Shown: positions 39,995 through 49,160 of the stretch, in pieces
Numbering within the stretch: position 1 is the stretch's first letter
How the letters are laid out: each line of letters begins with the position of its first letter
Assembly (NCBI GenBank): GCA_016720595.1
Contig: JADKKI010000052.1
Span: 1 to 64,000 of the forward strand
Direction: 5' to 3'
Source: Myxococcales bacterium
GTDB lineage: Bacteria; Myxococcota_A; Polyangia; Haliangiales; Haliangiaceae
Length of the DNA stretch: 64,000 bases
The notes under the pieces: model-generated
Told to the model about the DNA's origin: nothing
Databases searched by the model: none
The model's input: the letters and a program-made list of their open reading frames with translations, nothing else
Position numbers and translations under genes: made by a program

Positions 39995-40999
39995 TCATCG
40001 CCGGGATGCGCGGAGACAGCCGGCGAGTGCCTCGGCCTCTACCCCCGGACCCAACGCAACAACGCGACCTTGCTCGTGGTCTTGTGCTTCGATCGGCTCG
40101 CTCGAGACCCGTGGACCGACCCGGTGGATCGCGGTCCATCCGGGGGGCCCGCCCCCCGTACGATCATCGACAGTCTTGACGATCCCCTTGATCCTCACGT
40201 AGTTGCCGGGCAGCGCGGCGAGCTGATCCTCGAGCTCCTCGAGATCCACGACCTCGGGTGCGAGCACCGAAACGCTGTCGATTCCATGTGCGGTGTACGA
40301 AGGTCCGTTGTCGGGATGCCGACAGTTATCGTCGTGAACATGGCTACTTGCCTGGCCATCCGGGTGGGTTGGCTGGGGACGTTGCTCCCCTAGCGGTGGA
40401 TCGGCGAGCAGCTGTTCGAGCCATGAGGCGTGGTCATCCGTGGTGCCACGGCGGAGCAAGGCCCGTGGTGCGATCGAAGAAACCGTGGCGATCGCGGCAT
40501 CGGTGTCGTGATCGCCCGCGATCTCGGCCTTGGTCACGAGCACCACGTCGGCGTAGGCGAGCTGCGCATCGACCGAGGCCGACAGGTGGCGAGACGCGGC
40601 AAGGTTCGCCGCATCGACCAGCGTGACCACGGCGGCGAGCCGCACGACAGGGGCGAGGGTCGGCCGCGCGAGGGCCCAGGCGATCGGCAGCGGCTCCGCC
40701 ACGCCGGTGGTCTCGAGCAGGATCGCGGAGAGGCCGGGCGTCGAAGCGATGAGGTCGAGCAGGGTCTGATCGAGCTCCTCGCCGAGCACGCAGCACACGC
40801 AGCCACCGGGGAGCTCGATCTGACGCGCGGTCTCGCCGCCGAGCAGCGTGCCATCGATCCCGATCTCGCCGAGCTCGTTGACGATCACCCCGAGCTTCGT
40901 CTGATCGCCGCGCGCGGCGCGCCTGGCCAGGAGGCGGTTGACCAGCGTGGTCTTCCCGCTGCCGAGGAATCCGGTCACGAGGACGAGCGGCACCCGCAC
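39995..40999 (-). CDS. CobW/COG0523-family metal-chaperone GTPase
   Basis: This 334-residue protein starts at GTG 40999 (GTG 40993 is an alternative). It has the Walker A GFLGSGKTT, the family's Zn-binding GGCVCC motif (CxCC), a Walker-B/switch segment ETTGVAEPL, and VTKAE for guanine binding. A His-rich linker (SSHVHDDNCRHPD) precedes the small C-terminal CobW domain (IKGIVKTVDDR). Family members insert or traffic metals such as Zn or Co. The target is not evident. It lies 20 bp after the PaaK-like gene on the same strand, so the two may be cotranscribed. Confidence 0.9.
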   Translation of the reverse strand: MRVPLVLVTGFLGSGKTTLVNRLLARRAARGDQTKLGVIVNELGEIGIDGTLLGGETARQIELPGGCVCCVLGEELDQTLLDLIASTPGLSAILLETTGVAEPLPIAWALARPTLAPVVRLAAVVTLVDAANLAASRHLSASVDAQLAYADVVLVTKAEIAGDHDTDAAIATVSSIAPRALLRRGTTDDHASWLEQLLADPPLGEQRPQPTHPDGQASSHVHDDNCRHPDNGPSYTAHGIDSVSVLAPEVVDLEELEDQLAALPGNYVRIKGIVKTVDDRTGGGPPGWTAIHRVGPRVSSEPIEAQDHEQGRVVALGPGVEAEALAGCLRASRR

Positions 41000-41019
41000 G
41001 CCGCGAGCATAGCGCTCCG

Positions 41020-42396
41020 CTACGCCGCTGGCTTCTCGACGACGACGACCTTCCGCTTTCCAGCCGCCGTGAGCGGGATATCGTCCACGTACTCGATCGC
41101 GAACACGGCACCGGGCAGGTACTTCGCCGCGAACTCGTGGATCGCGCGGTACTCCTTCTCGGGGAGCTGGTCGCCGCCGTTGGGGACGACCTTCATGACG
41201 ATGCTGCCGTCGAGCCGCTGGATGACCTGGAACTTCCGCGCGACGTGAGACATCACGCCGAACAGGATGTTGAACACGAGTCCGTTGACCGGGTTGCCGG
41301 CACCATCGCGCATCGTGTCGGTCACGCGACCCTCGATCGGGCCGATCCGATCGAGCCCGCGGCCACACGCGCACGGCGAGGATCCGTGCGCCACGGCGAG
41401 GTCTCCCGTGATGTACCGGACCATCGGGCAGGCGAGGTTGTGCAGGTCGGTGATCGCCACCTCGCCGGTCTCCCCGGGCTTCGCCGCGCGCACGCGGCCA
41501 TCGGGTTCCCGGACGATCAGCTCGACGATCATCGTCTCCATCGACGTGTGCATGCCCGCATGGGCCTCGCACTCGGCGCCGATCAACATCACCTCGCGGC
41601 AACCGTAGGTCTCGAACGCCGGACCGAAGGCCTGCACGATCGATTCGCGATCGTGGGGCCACAGCCGCTCCGCGCCGACGATCACGGGGATGTCGTCCCA
41701 GTCGCGCAGCCCGCGATCGTTGACGAACCGCGCGAGCGCCGCAGCGCCGGCCGAGTACGCGACGATCACCTGCGGGCGAAACTTCCTGAGCTGGGTCACC
41801 GCCTCGGTCAGGGCGGTCTCGCCGCGCGGCGTGCAATCGACGTAGAGGTCGCGCTTCAGCACGCGATCGATCATGACCTTCTGCCGCTTGACCCAGCTGT
41901 CCGAGGCCGGCCCTGCGCCCCAGTAGTGCATCGCGCGCATCCCGATGCGGTAGCTCGCCCAGCCGTAGCCGCGCCAGCGCGTGGCATCGCGCCAGTGCCG
42001 CGACTCGGCGTTGTACTTGACCACCACGGGCTGCCCGGTGGTGCCGCTGGTCGACTTCTGGATCACCCAGCGCGGCGGCGCGCCCGAGGTCCGCGCATCG
42101 AAGGACGTCCTCACGGTGTCGCGATCGAGCAGCGGGAGCTGTGCGAGCGCCTCGATCGAATCGAAGTCCTCGGGGCGCAAGCCACGATCATCCAGGAGCT
42201 CGCGGTAGTACGCGGTGTGGAGGTACGCGTGGCGGATCAGCCGACGAAGAAACCCCGCCTGGAGATCGCGCAGCTGTTCGGGTGACCAGCGTTCGGTGCC
42301 CTGCAGGTAGCGGAGGAGAGGGACGGTGGGCCGACCGCGCGCGGCTTCGAAAGCCGGGAACAGCGCCTTCTCGAGTAGCGGTCCGTAAAGATCCAT
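41020..42396 (-). CDS. phenylacetate-CoA ligase/CapK-like AMP-binding protein
   Basis: This 458-residue protein starts at ATG 42396. It has the adenylate-forming phosphate-binding loop KSTSGTTGQPVVVKY, the ETYGCREVMLIGAECEAH motif around the A8 region, and GDLAVAHGSSPCACGRGLDRIGPIEGR. That last motif, with its CACGRG cysteines, is characteristic of PaaK/CapK-type ligases. CapK homologues often sit in surface-polysaccharide loci rather than in phenylacetate catabolism, and no paa genes are nearby. It is divergent from a deacetylase-like gene by 31 bp, which supports a polysaccharide-related role. The substrate is not known. Confidence 0.85.
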   Translation of the reverse strand: MDLYGPLLEKALFPAFEAARGRPTVPLLRYLQGTERWSPEQLRDLQAGFLRRLIRHAYLHTAYYRELLDDRGLRPEDFDSIEALAQLPLLDRDTVRTSFDARTSGAPPRWVIQKSTSGTTGQPVVVKYNAESRHWRDATRWRGYGWASYRIGMRAMHYWGAGPASDSWVKRQKVMIDRVLKRDLYVDCTPRGETALTEAVTQLRKFRPQVIVAYSAGAAALARFVNDRGLRDWDDIPVIVGAERLWPHDRESIVQAFGPAFETYGCREVMLIGAECEAHAGMHTSMETMIVELIVREPDGRVRAAKPGETGEVAITDLHNLACPMVRYITGDLAVAHGSSPCACGRGLDRIGPIEGRVTDTMRDGAGNPVNGLVFNILFGVMSHVARKFQVIQRLDGSIVMKVVPNGGDQLPEKEYRAIHEFAAKYLPGAVFAIEYVDDIPLTAAGKRKVVVVEKPAA

Positions 42397-42427
42397 CACG
42401 TAGGTTTCGGACTACCATGCACTGCCT

Positions 42428-43525
42428 GTGCTCGGCCGTCTCCGCAAAAAGAACCTGCATTACTGGCTGCGTGACTATGGTCGGCACCTGATCCGCCGTG
42501 CGCGGACGTCACAACCGCGCGCTCCGCGGCATGTCCTGTTCGCCCTGTGCGACCACTACGAGCCCCTGTGGGGTGGCGCTCCGGATCCGGTCGGGATCGC
42601 GCGGGTCGACGCGTGGGCGGAGCGCTATCCCGCGCTCGGCGAGTTCCGCGACGCTGAGGGGCGCCCACCGCGTCACGGCTGGTTCTTCCCCGGCGAGGAG
42701 TACCGTCCGCACTTCCTCGAGCAGCTCGCGCGGCTCGTGCGAGGTGGCTTTGGCGAGGTCGAGTTCCATCTCCACCACGATGGAGACACCTCCGCGTCGC
42801 TCGCGCCGCGGATCACCGAGCACCTCGACACGTTCGCCCAGCACGGCCACCTCTCGCGCGATGCGCGAGGCGGCTACCAGTGGGCGTTCATCCACGGCAA
42901 CTGGAGCCTCGCGAACGGCCGCCCCGACGGAAAGTGGTGCGGCGTCGATGACGAGCTGCCGATGCTCCACGAGCTCGGTTGCTACGTCGACCTGACGTTC
43001 CCGTCGGCGCCCGATCCGTGCCAGCCCGACAAGGTCAATCAGATCTACTGGCCGACCGGTGATCTCACGAAGGCGCGGTGCTACGAGCACGGCGAGCGCG
43101 CGAAGGTCGGTGCGCACCACGACGATCGCCTCCTCATGATCACCGGCCCGCTCGCCCTCGCCCGTAAGGGCACCGGTCTGCGGATCGAGAACGGCGCGAT
43201 CACCGGCGATGATCCGCCGAGCGCCGAGCGCGTGAAGACCTGGCTCGATCAACAGATCCACATCGAGGGCCGGCCCGAGTGGGTGTTCGTCAAGGTCCAC
43301 ACCCACGGCGCGATCGAGAAGGCCGCCGATTCCTTGCTCGGCGACGGCGGGCGGGCGCTGCACACCGCCCTCGCGGCGCAGACCCGGGCGCGCGGCGATG
43401 CGCTCCACTACGTCACCGCGCGGGAGATGTTCAACGTCGCGCGCGCCGCGATGGACGGCAAGTCCGGGGATCCGAGCGCGTACTTCGACTACGTCGTTCC
43501 GCCGCCGCCCGCGGCGACGAAGTAA
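42428..43525 (+). CDS. polysaccharide-deacetylase-like hypothetical protein
   Basis: This 365-residue protein starts at GTG 42428. It has no signal peptide. Motifs spaced like a carbohydrate-deacetylase barrel are visible: CDHYEP near the N-terminus, EFHLHHDGD in the middle, FIHGNWSLANGR, and HTHGA near the end, offering His/Asp ligands for a metal. The order is consistent with a divergent NodB-like or related beta/alpha barrel, but this is from motif reading only. Its divergent pairing with a CapK-like gene suggests envelope polysaccharide metabolism. Confidence 0.65.
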   Translation: MLGRLRKKNLHYWLRDYGRHLIRRARTSQPRAPRHVLFALCDHYEPLWGGAPDPVGIARVDAWAERYPALGEFRDAEGRPPRHGWFFPGEEYRPHFLEQLARLVRGGFGEVEFHLHHDGDTSASLAPRITEHLDTFAQHGHLSRDARGGYQWAFIHGNWSLANGRPDGKWCGVDDELPMLHELGCYVDLTFPSAPDPCQPDKVNQIYWPTGDLTKARCYEHGERAKVGAHHDDRLLMITGPLALARKGTGLRIENGAITGDDPPSAERVKTWLDQQIHIEGRPEWVFVKVHTHGAIEKAADSLLGDGGRALHTALAAQTRARGDALHYVTAREMFNVARAAMDGKSGDPSAYFDYVVPPPPAATK

Positions 43526-43661
43526 CCGGGCATACCGTCCGGCGTGGCCGACGAGCCGGACAAGCGCGTGGGCCTGGTCAAGGCGAAACGACGGTCCGCA
43601 TGATTTCACATGCTTCTGCGTCGCAAGTTGTCCAAGTTGAAACCGTCCCCACCGTCGGTGC

Positions 43662-43667
43662 TACCCT
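43662..43667 (+). promoter_or_regulatory. putative -10 box (TACCCT) for leaderless transcription
   Basis: TACCCT ends 6 nt before GTG 43674. TTGAAA lies at 43637-43642, 19 nt upstream of the box, a plausible -35. There is no Shine-Dalgarno. Confidence 0.5.
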
Positions 43668-43673
43668 CAGTAC

Positions 43674-45023
43674 GTGCCCGGGCCGTCGCGCAGCTGTCTG
43701 GCCTGCATCGCCGTGGTGTCGGCGTGTGGCTTCACCGCGCCCACGCAGAGCGGCACGAGCAACCCGGCGGTCGATTCGTCCGTGGACGTGTACATCCCGG
43801 AGGCGACGATCTGTGGGGCGCTGATGGCGGAGTGCATCGGCAGCAACTCGAAGCTCCGCAAGTGCGAGACGGTCGGCATGCTCCCGATCGACTACGACTG
43901 TGACTGGGGCTGCTCGATGAACGGCGGTGCGCACTGCGCGAAGCTGCAGCCGAGCGGAGGGTTCGTGACCGCGGCGGATCTCGATCCGAACGCGATGCTG
44001 CAGAACATCACGATCGAGGCGAACGGGATCACGATCGATACGGTGACGGGTGCGATCAGTGGCGGCATCCGCCCGGCGGGCCCGGGGCCGATGAACGGGA
44101 TCGACTTCGTGGTCCGCGGTAGCACCGGCGTGTTCCGCTTCAAGCGGCTGATCGTGACGGGCACGTCGCTCCAGTTCGTCGGCACGAACGCGGTGGCCCT
44201 GGTCTCGATCACGGACATGTCGATCTCCGCGGTGCTCGATCTCCAGGGGCCCTGCGACACGGTGAAGGGTGGACCGGGCGGAGGGAGCGGCGGCGCCAAG
44301 AACAGCGACGGGCAAGGGTCCGGCAAGGGCCGGGCGGGCTACGGCAGCGACAACACCTGCGCGGGCGGTGGCGGCGGTGGCAACGGCGGCGACGGCGGAC
44401 GCAGCGGCGTCGTCACCGACAACAAGGGTGGCAAGTTCGGCACCGAGCTGATCCCGCTGCTCGTCGGCGGTGGCGGTGGTGGCGGTGGCGCTGCCGGCGC
44501 CGGCGCCGAGGGCGGCGGCGGTGGCGGCGCGATCCAGCTGGTCGCGAACAAGCGCATCACGATCGCGGCGCCCGGCGGGATCCATGCGGGCGGCTGTGGC
44601 GGCAAGGCGGCGGCGGCGTGCGGTGGTGGCGGCGGTGCCGGCGGCACGATCTTGATCGAGGCACCCGTGATCGACTTCATGGCGAGCAAGCTCGCGGTCA
44701 ACGGCGGCGGCGGTGGCGGCGGCAACGCGGGCAACGCAGGCGAGAAGGCCCAGCTCTCCAACTCGAAGGCCAACGGAGGGGCCGGCGGGAACGGCGGCCC
44801 GAACAAGGGCGGCAACGGCGGCGACGGTGGCGACGACAACGCGGCCAACGGCGCTGCAGGCGGGCTCAACAGCCGATGCGGCGGCGGTGGTGGGGGGGTG
44901 GGCCGGATGCGATTCAACACCCTCTCCGGCGGCATCCTGACCTCCGGGGCCTTCCTGTTCAGCCCCGCGATCTCGACGGCCAATCAGACCACGGTGACCC
45001 GCGGCGTGACGCCCGTGCTGTGA
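43674..45023 (+). CDS. Gly-rich surface lipoprotein (second copy of type)
   Basis: This 449-residue protein starts at GTG 43674 and has a signal ending VVSAC. A Cys-containing N-terminal part (about 40-95, with CDWGCSMNGGAHC) precedes a beta-strand region. From about residue 190 on, Gly-rich runs alternate with short polar strands (GGAIQLVANKRITIAAPGG, GGTILIEAPVIDF). The overall design matches the lipoprotein at 6061-7197, including the final short beta segment, so the two are likely paralogues. Surface exposure is likely. The function is unknown. Confidence 0.75.
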   Translation: MPGPSRSCLACIAVVSACGFTAPTQSGTSNPAVDSSVDVYIPEATICGALMAECIGSNSKLRKCETVGMLPIDYDCDWGCSMNGGAHCAKLQPSGGFVTAADLDPNAMLQNITIEANGITIDTVTGAISGGIRPAGPGPMNGIDFVVRGSTGVFRFKRLIVTGTSLQFVGTNAVALVSITDMSISAVLDLQGPCDTVKGGPGGGSGGAKNSDGQGSGKGRAGYGSDNTCAGGGGGGNGGDGGRSGVVTDNKGGKFGTELIPLLVGGGGGGGGAAGAGAEGGGGGGAIQLVANKRITIAAPGGIHAGGCGGKAAAACGGGGGAGGTILIEAPVIDFMASKLAVNGGGGGGGNAGNAGEKAQLSNSKANGGAGGNGGPNKGGNGGDGGDDNAANGAAGGLNSRCGGGGGGVGRMRFNTLSGGILTSGAFLFSPAISTANQTTVTRGVTPVL

Positions 45024-45047
45024 TCGGCGCTGCCGACCGCCCCACCC

Positions 45048-45902
45048 TCACCCACTGATCGCGAGGCGGACGCGACTCGGCGCTGCGACCGCATCCCGCA
45101 CGTGCCGCGGCACACCCTCGACGTCGGACACGATCCGCAGCTTCTCGAGGACCTTCAGCACGTAGAACGTCACGTCGATCTCCCACCAGAAGAAGCCCTG
45201 CCGCGCCGAGCGCTGATAGTGGTGGTGATTGTTGTGCCAGCCCTCGCCGAACGTCAGCACGGCGAGGAGCGCGTTGTTCCGGGAATCGTCGGTGGTCTCG
45301 TAGCGCCGGCTGCCCCAGACGTGGGCGAGCGAGTTGATGCAGAACGTGATGTGCCACGCGACGACGATCGAGACGAAGTGGCCCCAGAACAGGGCCGTCG
45401 ATCCACCGACGAAGTAGATCAGAAACCCAAAGGCGACCGCGATCGCGAGATCGTGGCGATCGAGCCAGCGCAGCTCGGGGTACTTCGCGAAGTCGCGGAT
45501 CTTCTCGAGATCGGTGTGCTTGTTGTTGCCGCGGAGGAGCCAGAAGCAGTGGCTCCACCAGAACCCGCGGAGGCGCGGTGAGTGCACGTCGCCCGGCTGA
45601 TCGCTGTACTTGTGGTGATTGCGATGATGCGCGGCCCACCACAGCACGCCTTGCTGTGCGCTGCTCATCGCGAGCAACGCGAGCACGAACTGGAACGCGC
45701 GACCGGTCTTGAACGTGCGGTGCGCGAAGTAGCGGTGGTAGCCCGCCGTGATCGCGAACATGCGCACGGCATAGGTGCCGACGAGCCAGCCCAGCGCGGC
45801 CCAGCTCCAGCCCACGTAGATCGCGCCGACCAGCGCCACGCCATGCACCATCCAGAATGGGAAGTTCTCCCGGAGCGTCGGGCGGTCACCCGGATCGGCC
45901 AT
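45048..45902 (-). CDS. acyl-CoA desaturase-type fatty-acid desaturase
   Basis: This 284-residue form begins at ATG 45902; a GTG at 45932 would add ten residues, so the exact start is uncertain. The three His boxes of membrane delta-9 desaturases are intact: HRYFAH, HHRNHH and HNNHHH. Four transmembrane helices occur in two pairs. The enzyme introduces a cis double bond into a fatty acyl chain using di-iron chemistry in the cytoplasmic membrane, controlling membrane fluidity. It is separated from the kinase by a divergent gap of about 430 bp. Confidence 0.93.
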   Translation of the reverse strand: MADPGDRPTLRENFPFWMVHGVALVGAIYVGWSWAALGWLVGTYAVRMFAITAGYHRYFAHRTFKTGRAFQFVLALLAMSSAQQGVLWWAAHHRNHHKYSDQPGDVHSPRLRGFWWSHCFWLLRGNNKHTDLEKIRDFAKYPELRWLDRHDLAIAVAFGFLIYFVGGSTALFWGHFVSIVVAWHITFCINSLAHVWGSRRYETTDDSRNNALLAVLTFGEGWHNNHHHYQRSARQGFFWWEIDVTFYVLKVLEKLRIVSDVEGVPRHVRDAVAAPSRVRLAISG

Positions 45903-46330
45903 GGCGTCACCGTGCCTCTTGAACGGCCACACCGGTGGTCACCGTTGCAGCACGGTTCTCGCGACTCGTGACGAGTTCATGACCCAGCCAAGGTTTCCGA
46001 GCGGCACGACGACTGGATCCCGGGCGCCCCGAGCCGCGACCTCCAGCCGCGACCTGCCGCAGAGAGGTTCGCTGGGGGCGAACGTGCGTTGATCACAGCT
46101 TTGTATCGGCTCTCACGGATCGGGGCCGGGTTGATTTTCTGGCCGTCCCGGCTGGGCCGGTGTCGGTCCATATCGCCCAGATCTCGTCGACGATCAGGTG
46201 CGGAATCGCGCGGAATCCGCGGGATCGATGCCGCTTGGTGCCGCCCGGCCCCCGGGGGGGCTGGATCGGGTAGATCGGTCTGTGTCAGCTCGGGCTTAAA
46301 TCCGGGAAATTCCTCGGGCATAATAAGCTC
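45903..46330. other. divergent gap between desaturase and kinase genes
   Basis: About 430 bp contain no gene. The kinase promoter lies at its right end (46296-46324). The desaturase promoter is not clear. A short hyphenated palindrome (CGCGCGGAATCCGCG, about 46205-46220) is the only other structured element I noticed. Confidence 0.4.
46296..46324 (+). promoter_or_regulatory. putative promoter TTAAAT-17-CATAAT, leaderless
   Basis: CATAAT (46319-46324) lies 6 nt before GTG 46331, and TTAAAT (46296-46301) lies 17 nt further upstream. The spacing is ideal for a sigma-70 type promoter that initiates on the start codon. It is the most AT-rich patch in the gap. There is no Shine-Dalgarno. Confidence 0.55.
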
Positions 46331-47416
46331 GTGACCATTCCGGCGGGGACGCTGGTCCCTCGCGATGCCAGGGATTTCGGTAGCTATCAGCTGATCGCGA
46401 AGCTCGCGACTGGCGGGATGGCCGAGATCTTTTTGGCGCGCCCCACCGGTCGCGGTCAGCAGGACGTGCTCGTGCTCAAGCGGATCCTTCCGCACCTCGC
46501 GGAGGACGAGCACTTCGTGACGATGTTCCGCGACGAAGCGGATCTCGCGAGCCAGCTCGTGCATCGCAACGTGTGCCAGGTGCACGCGTTCGGCGAGTAC
46601 GCGGGTACGTGGTTCATCGCGATGGAGTATCTCCATGGCGTTCCGCTGTCGCGGATGATGACCCGCCTGTCCAAGGCCGGGAAGATGCTCGATACGCGGA
46701 TGGTCGCGGGGATCATCGTGCAGGCCTGCGAGGGCCTCCACGCCGCCCACGAGGCGCGCGGCCCCGACGGACAATCGCTCAACGTGGTCCACCGCGATGT
46801 CTCGCCGCCGAACATCATGGTGTGCGGCGATGGCACCGTGAAGGTCCTCGATTTCGGCATCGCCAAGGCGCGTGGCGCGAACTCGCGCACGCGCACCGGC
46901 ACGGTGAAGGGCAAGAACGCGTACATGTCTCCCGAGCAGATCCTCGGGAAGCCCCTCGATCGCCGCAGCGATGTGTTCGCGCTCGCGATCGTGATGTACG
47001 AGATGCTCGCGATCAAGCGGCTGTTCCACCGCGACTCGGACTTCCTGACGTTCAAGGCGATCACCGAGGAGCCGATTCCCGACATCCGCGATCGCCGCCC
47101 CGACATCCCGCCCGGCATGCGCGCGGCGCTGATCCAGGCGATGGCGCGCGATCCGAATGGCCGGTTCGAGACCGCGCAGGCGTTCGCGAACGCGATCCGC
47201 AACTCGGTCGCCACCCTCGGCGGCCCGGCGAGCACGAACGACCTCGCGCGGCTGTTGTTCACCGATTTCGGCGACGAGATGGCCGCGCGCGACGAGATCC
47301 TCAAGGCCGCCGACGAGCCCGCCCCGCCGCCTCCCTGCGCCGAAGACCGGCTCGCAGGTGGTCCAGCTCCCGCGCCCCACACCGCCGCCCCTCCCGCCTG
47401 CCGCGCGCAGTGGTGA
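46331..47416 (+). CDS. Ser/Thr protein kinase domain (N-terminal part of a frameshifted gene)
   Basis: The 361-residue reading starts at GTG 46331. The kinase domain has Lys50 (VLVLK), the catalytic loop HRDVSPPN (Asp156, Asn161), DFG (174-176) and the SPEQ activation-segment end. After about residue 330 the frame enters a Pro/Ala/Cys-rich stretch that looks out of frame. The correct continuation, with a transmembrane helix and a PEGA-like domain, lies one base away in the next frame, so the gene is split at about 47321-47337. The ECF-linked family phosphorylates regulators on Ser/Thr at the inner membrane. An assembly indel is the simplest explanation. Confidence 0.88.
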   Translation: MTIPAGTLVPRDARDFGSYQLIAKLATGGMAEIFLARPTGRGQQDVLVLKRILPHLAEDEHFVTMFRDEADLASQLVHRNVCQVHAFGEYAGTWFIAMEYLHGVPLSRMMTRLSKAGKMLDTRMVAGIIVQACEGLHAAHEARGPDGQSLNVVHRDVSPPNIMVCGDGTVKVLDFGIAKARGANSRTRTGTVKGKNAYMSPEQILGKPLDRRSDVFALAIVMYEMLAIKRLFHRDSDFLTFKAITEEPIPDIRDRRPDIPPGMRAALIQAMARDPNGRFETAQAFANAIRNSVATLGGPASTNDLARLLFTDFGDEMAARDEILKAADEPAPPPPCAEDRLAGGPAPAPHTAAPPACRAQW

Positions 47417-48029
47417 GCTCGGTGCGGCAGGCCCGCGTCGCCCGCCCACCGGGCCGGTCGACGCCGTGCCTTCGATGATCGTCCACCAGGGCACGGGCCG
47501 CGTCGAGATCCCCGGGACCCCGGTGCTGCCGGAGGGCGTGATCGATCTCTCCGACAAGGTCCTCCCCGTCGACACGTGGATGGCGAACCCCGACACGGAT
47601 CTCTTGCGCGGTCACCGGATGCGCGGGCTCCGCAACATCGTGATCGGCGTGGCCGCGCTCGGCGTGGTGATCGCCGTCGGTGTGTGGTTCCTCCAGCGTG
47701 GCTCCGGCGACGGCGACGAGCGGAGCTCCGGCGCGGTGCCTGCCGATGCCGCGGTCAAGCACGCGCCGCCCCCGGCCCCCGATGCCGGGATCTCGAAGGA
47801 TGACATCCTCGCGATCTCCCGGTGGGGCTACCTGACGATCACCGCGAACCAGAAGACGACGATCTTCGTCGATGGCAAGAACATCGGCGAGACGCCGATG
47901 ACCCGGCTCCCGCTCGCGCCCGGGCCCAAGAAGATCAAGGCGATCGGGCCGAAGAAGAACCAGAAGAAAGAGTTCGACGCGACGATCCTCGGCGGCCAGG
48001 ACGCCGATCCGATCGACATCGTCTGGTGA
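47337..48029 (+). CDS. C-terminal part of the Ser/Thr kinase: TM helix and PEGA-like domain
   Basis: The frame one base offset from the kinase runs from about 47337 to a stop at 48029. It contains a Pro-rich linker, a transmembrane helix (NIVIGVAALGVVIAVGVWFLQ) and a PEGA-like domain (WGYLTITANQKTTIFVDGKN, IGETPMTRLPLAPG). If the frames were joined, the protein would have about 565 residues, a standard membrane Ser/Thr kinase with an external sensor domain. The N-terminal coordinate is approximate. Its stop overlaps the GTG of the LysE-type exporter. Confidence 0.75.
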   Translation, partial: APKTGSQVVQLPRPTPPPLPPAARSGELGAAGPRRPPTGPVDAVPSMIVHQGTGRVEIPGTPVLPEGVIDLSDKVLPVDTWMANPDTDLLRGHRMRGLRNIVIGVAALGVVIAVGVWFLQRGSGDGDERSSGAVPADAAVKHAPPPAPDAGISKDDILAISRWGYLTITANQKTTIFVDGKNIGETPMTRLPLAPGPKKIKAIGPKKNQKKEFDATILGGQDADPIDIVW

Positions 48030-48622
48030 GCGTGTTCGGCGCCGCGATGCTCGGGATCGGGCTCGGCGCGATCACCGGGATGCCCCTCGGGGTGGTCAAC
48101 GTCGCGATCGTCGACGCTGCCGTCGCTCGCCGTCGCGCGTACGCGACGGGCCTCGCGGTGGGGGGAGCGACCGCGGACTCGGTCCACGCCGCGCTCGCCT
48201 TCCTCGGCATCGGTCGCGTGGTCACCGCGCACCCCGAGTGGATCCGAGTGATGGCGATCGTCGCCGCGATCGCGATCCTCGGCTATGCGGCGCTCGCCTG
48301 GCGGCGCCACCGCGAGGCCAAGCCCGTGACCGGCGAACGGCTCGGCCGTGGGTTCGCCGCGGGTCTTGCGCTGACGCTGCCAAACCCAGGTGCGCTCGCA
48401 GCGTGGGCGGCAGTCGCGGCGTCGCTGTGGCCCGGCGCGGAGACCACCGAAGCGATCGCGATCGCCGTCGGCGTCGGCGTCGGGTCGGCCGGATGGTTCA
48501 CGCTGCTCGGGAGGCTGACCGCGAAGGTCCGCCCCGATCACCCGGCGCTGCGCGTGGTCCCGCGGCTCGCGCTCGTCCTGTTCGTCGGGATCGCGGTCGT
48601 CGGCGTGGTGCGCAGCTGGTAA
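48026..48622 (+). CDS. LysE/RhtB-family exporter
   Basis: This 198-residue membrane protein starts at GTG 48026, overlapping the preceding stop. It has five or six hydrophobic helices and the family start GIGLGAITGMPLGVVNVAIVDAAVARRRAYATGLAVGGATAD-like segment. LysE-type proteins export amino acids or other small solutes across the inner membrane. The substrate cannot be inferred. The overlap suggests cotranscription with the kinase gene upstream. Confidence 0.8.
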   Translation: MSVFGAAMLGIGLGAITGMPLGVVNVAIVDAAVARRRAYATGLAVGGATADSVHAALAFLGIGRVVTAHPEWIRVMAIVAAIAILGYAALAWRRHREAKPVTGERLGRGFAAGLALTLPNPGALAAWAAVAASLWPGAETTEAIAIAVGVGVGSAGWFTLLGRLTAKVRPDHPALRVVPRLALVLFVGIAVVGVVRSW

Positions 48623-48664
48623 CCGAGTGAACGATCCGGCGCGGCCTGAGGTATCCTTGGAGCG

Positions 48665-49093
48665 ATGGTCCGTGGGGTCTCCACCTTGATCTCTGTCGCC
48701 GTGATCGTCGCCATGATCACGGCCGTGGGCGCGTGCGCTCACGCCTCCGAGCCCGAGCGCGAGCCGAGCGCGGTCCAGACGTTCGCGGCGCTCGATGGCT
48801 ACGGCAAGGGCACCGCCACCTGCTCCGCGACGATCGCCTGCTACCAGCGTTGCCCGGCCTCCGAGCTCGGCTGCACGGCGGGCTGTGACTGGCGCGCCTC
48901 GCAGCAGGCGTACTTCACGAGCCGGACGCTGCTCGAGTGCCTGGCCACGAATGGCTGCAAGCAGGACATCTGCGCGCGCGCCAACTGCGGCGACGAGCTG
49001 CACCTGTGCGGTGTCTCGCTCGCGCTCGTGGCCGGTCCGCTCGAGCGCGAGACGCCCGCGGCGAGCTCGCCCCCAGCGCCTGTTGCGCCGTGA
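48665..49093 (+). CDS. Cys-rich predicted lipoprotein
   Basis: The 142-residue product begins at ATG 48665, with TATCCT 7 nt upstream. It has a hydrophobic signal ending AVGACAH (a Cys at about 24). The mature domain has about ten cysteines, several in CxxC or CxC-like spacings (CSATIACYQRC, CTAGCD, CKQDICARANC), suggesting a disulfide-rich extracytoplasmic fold. A Pro/Ala tail closes the protein. It resembles other small Cys-rich lipoproteins in this window and has no recognised family. It is followed by the AgmX/PglI-like gene. Confidence 0.65.
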   Translation: MVRGVSTLISVAVIVAMITAVGACAHASEPEREPSAVQTFAALDGYGKGTATCSATIACYQRCPASELGCTAGCDWRASQQAYFTSRTLLECLATNGCKQDICARANCGDELHLCGVSLALVAGPLERETPAASSPPAPVAP

Positions 49094-49160
49094 GCTCGGC
49101 GGCGCGTCGGCCGCGTCCCAGCGCTGGTCGCGACGGACCGCACCGTGCGAGGGTCGGACG

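Noticed and set aside
43544..43603. Tiny 19-codon open frame between the deacetylase-like and Gly-rich genes
   Set aside because: Too short, no ribosome-binding site, no signal or conserved feature.
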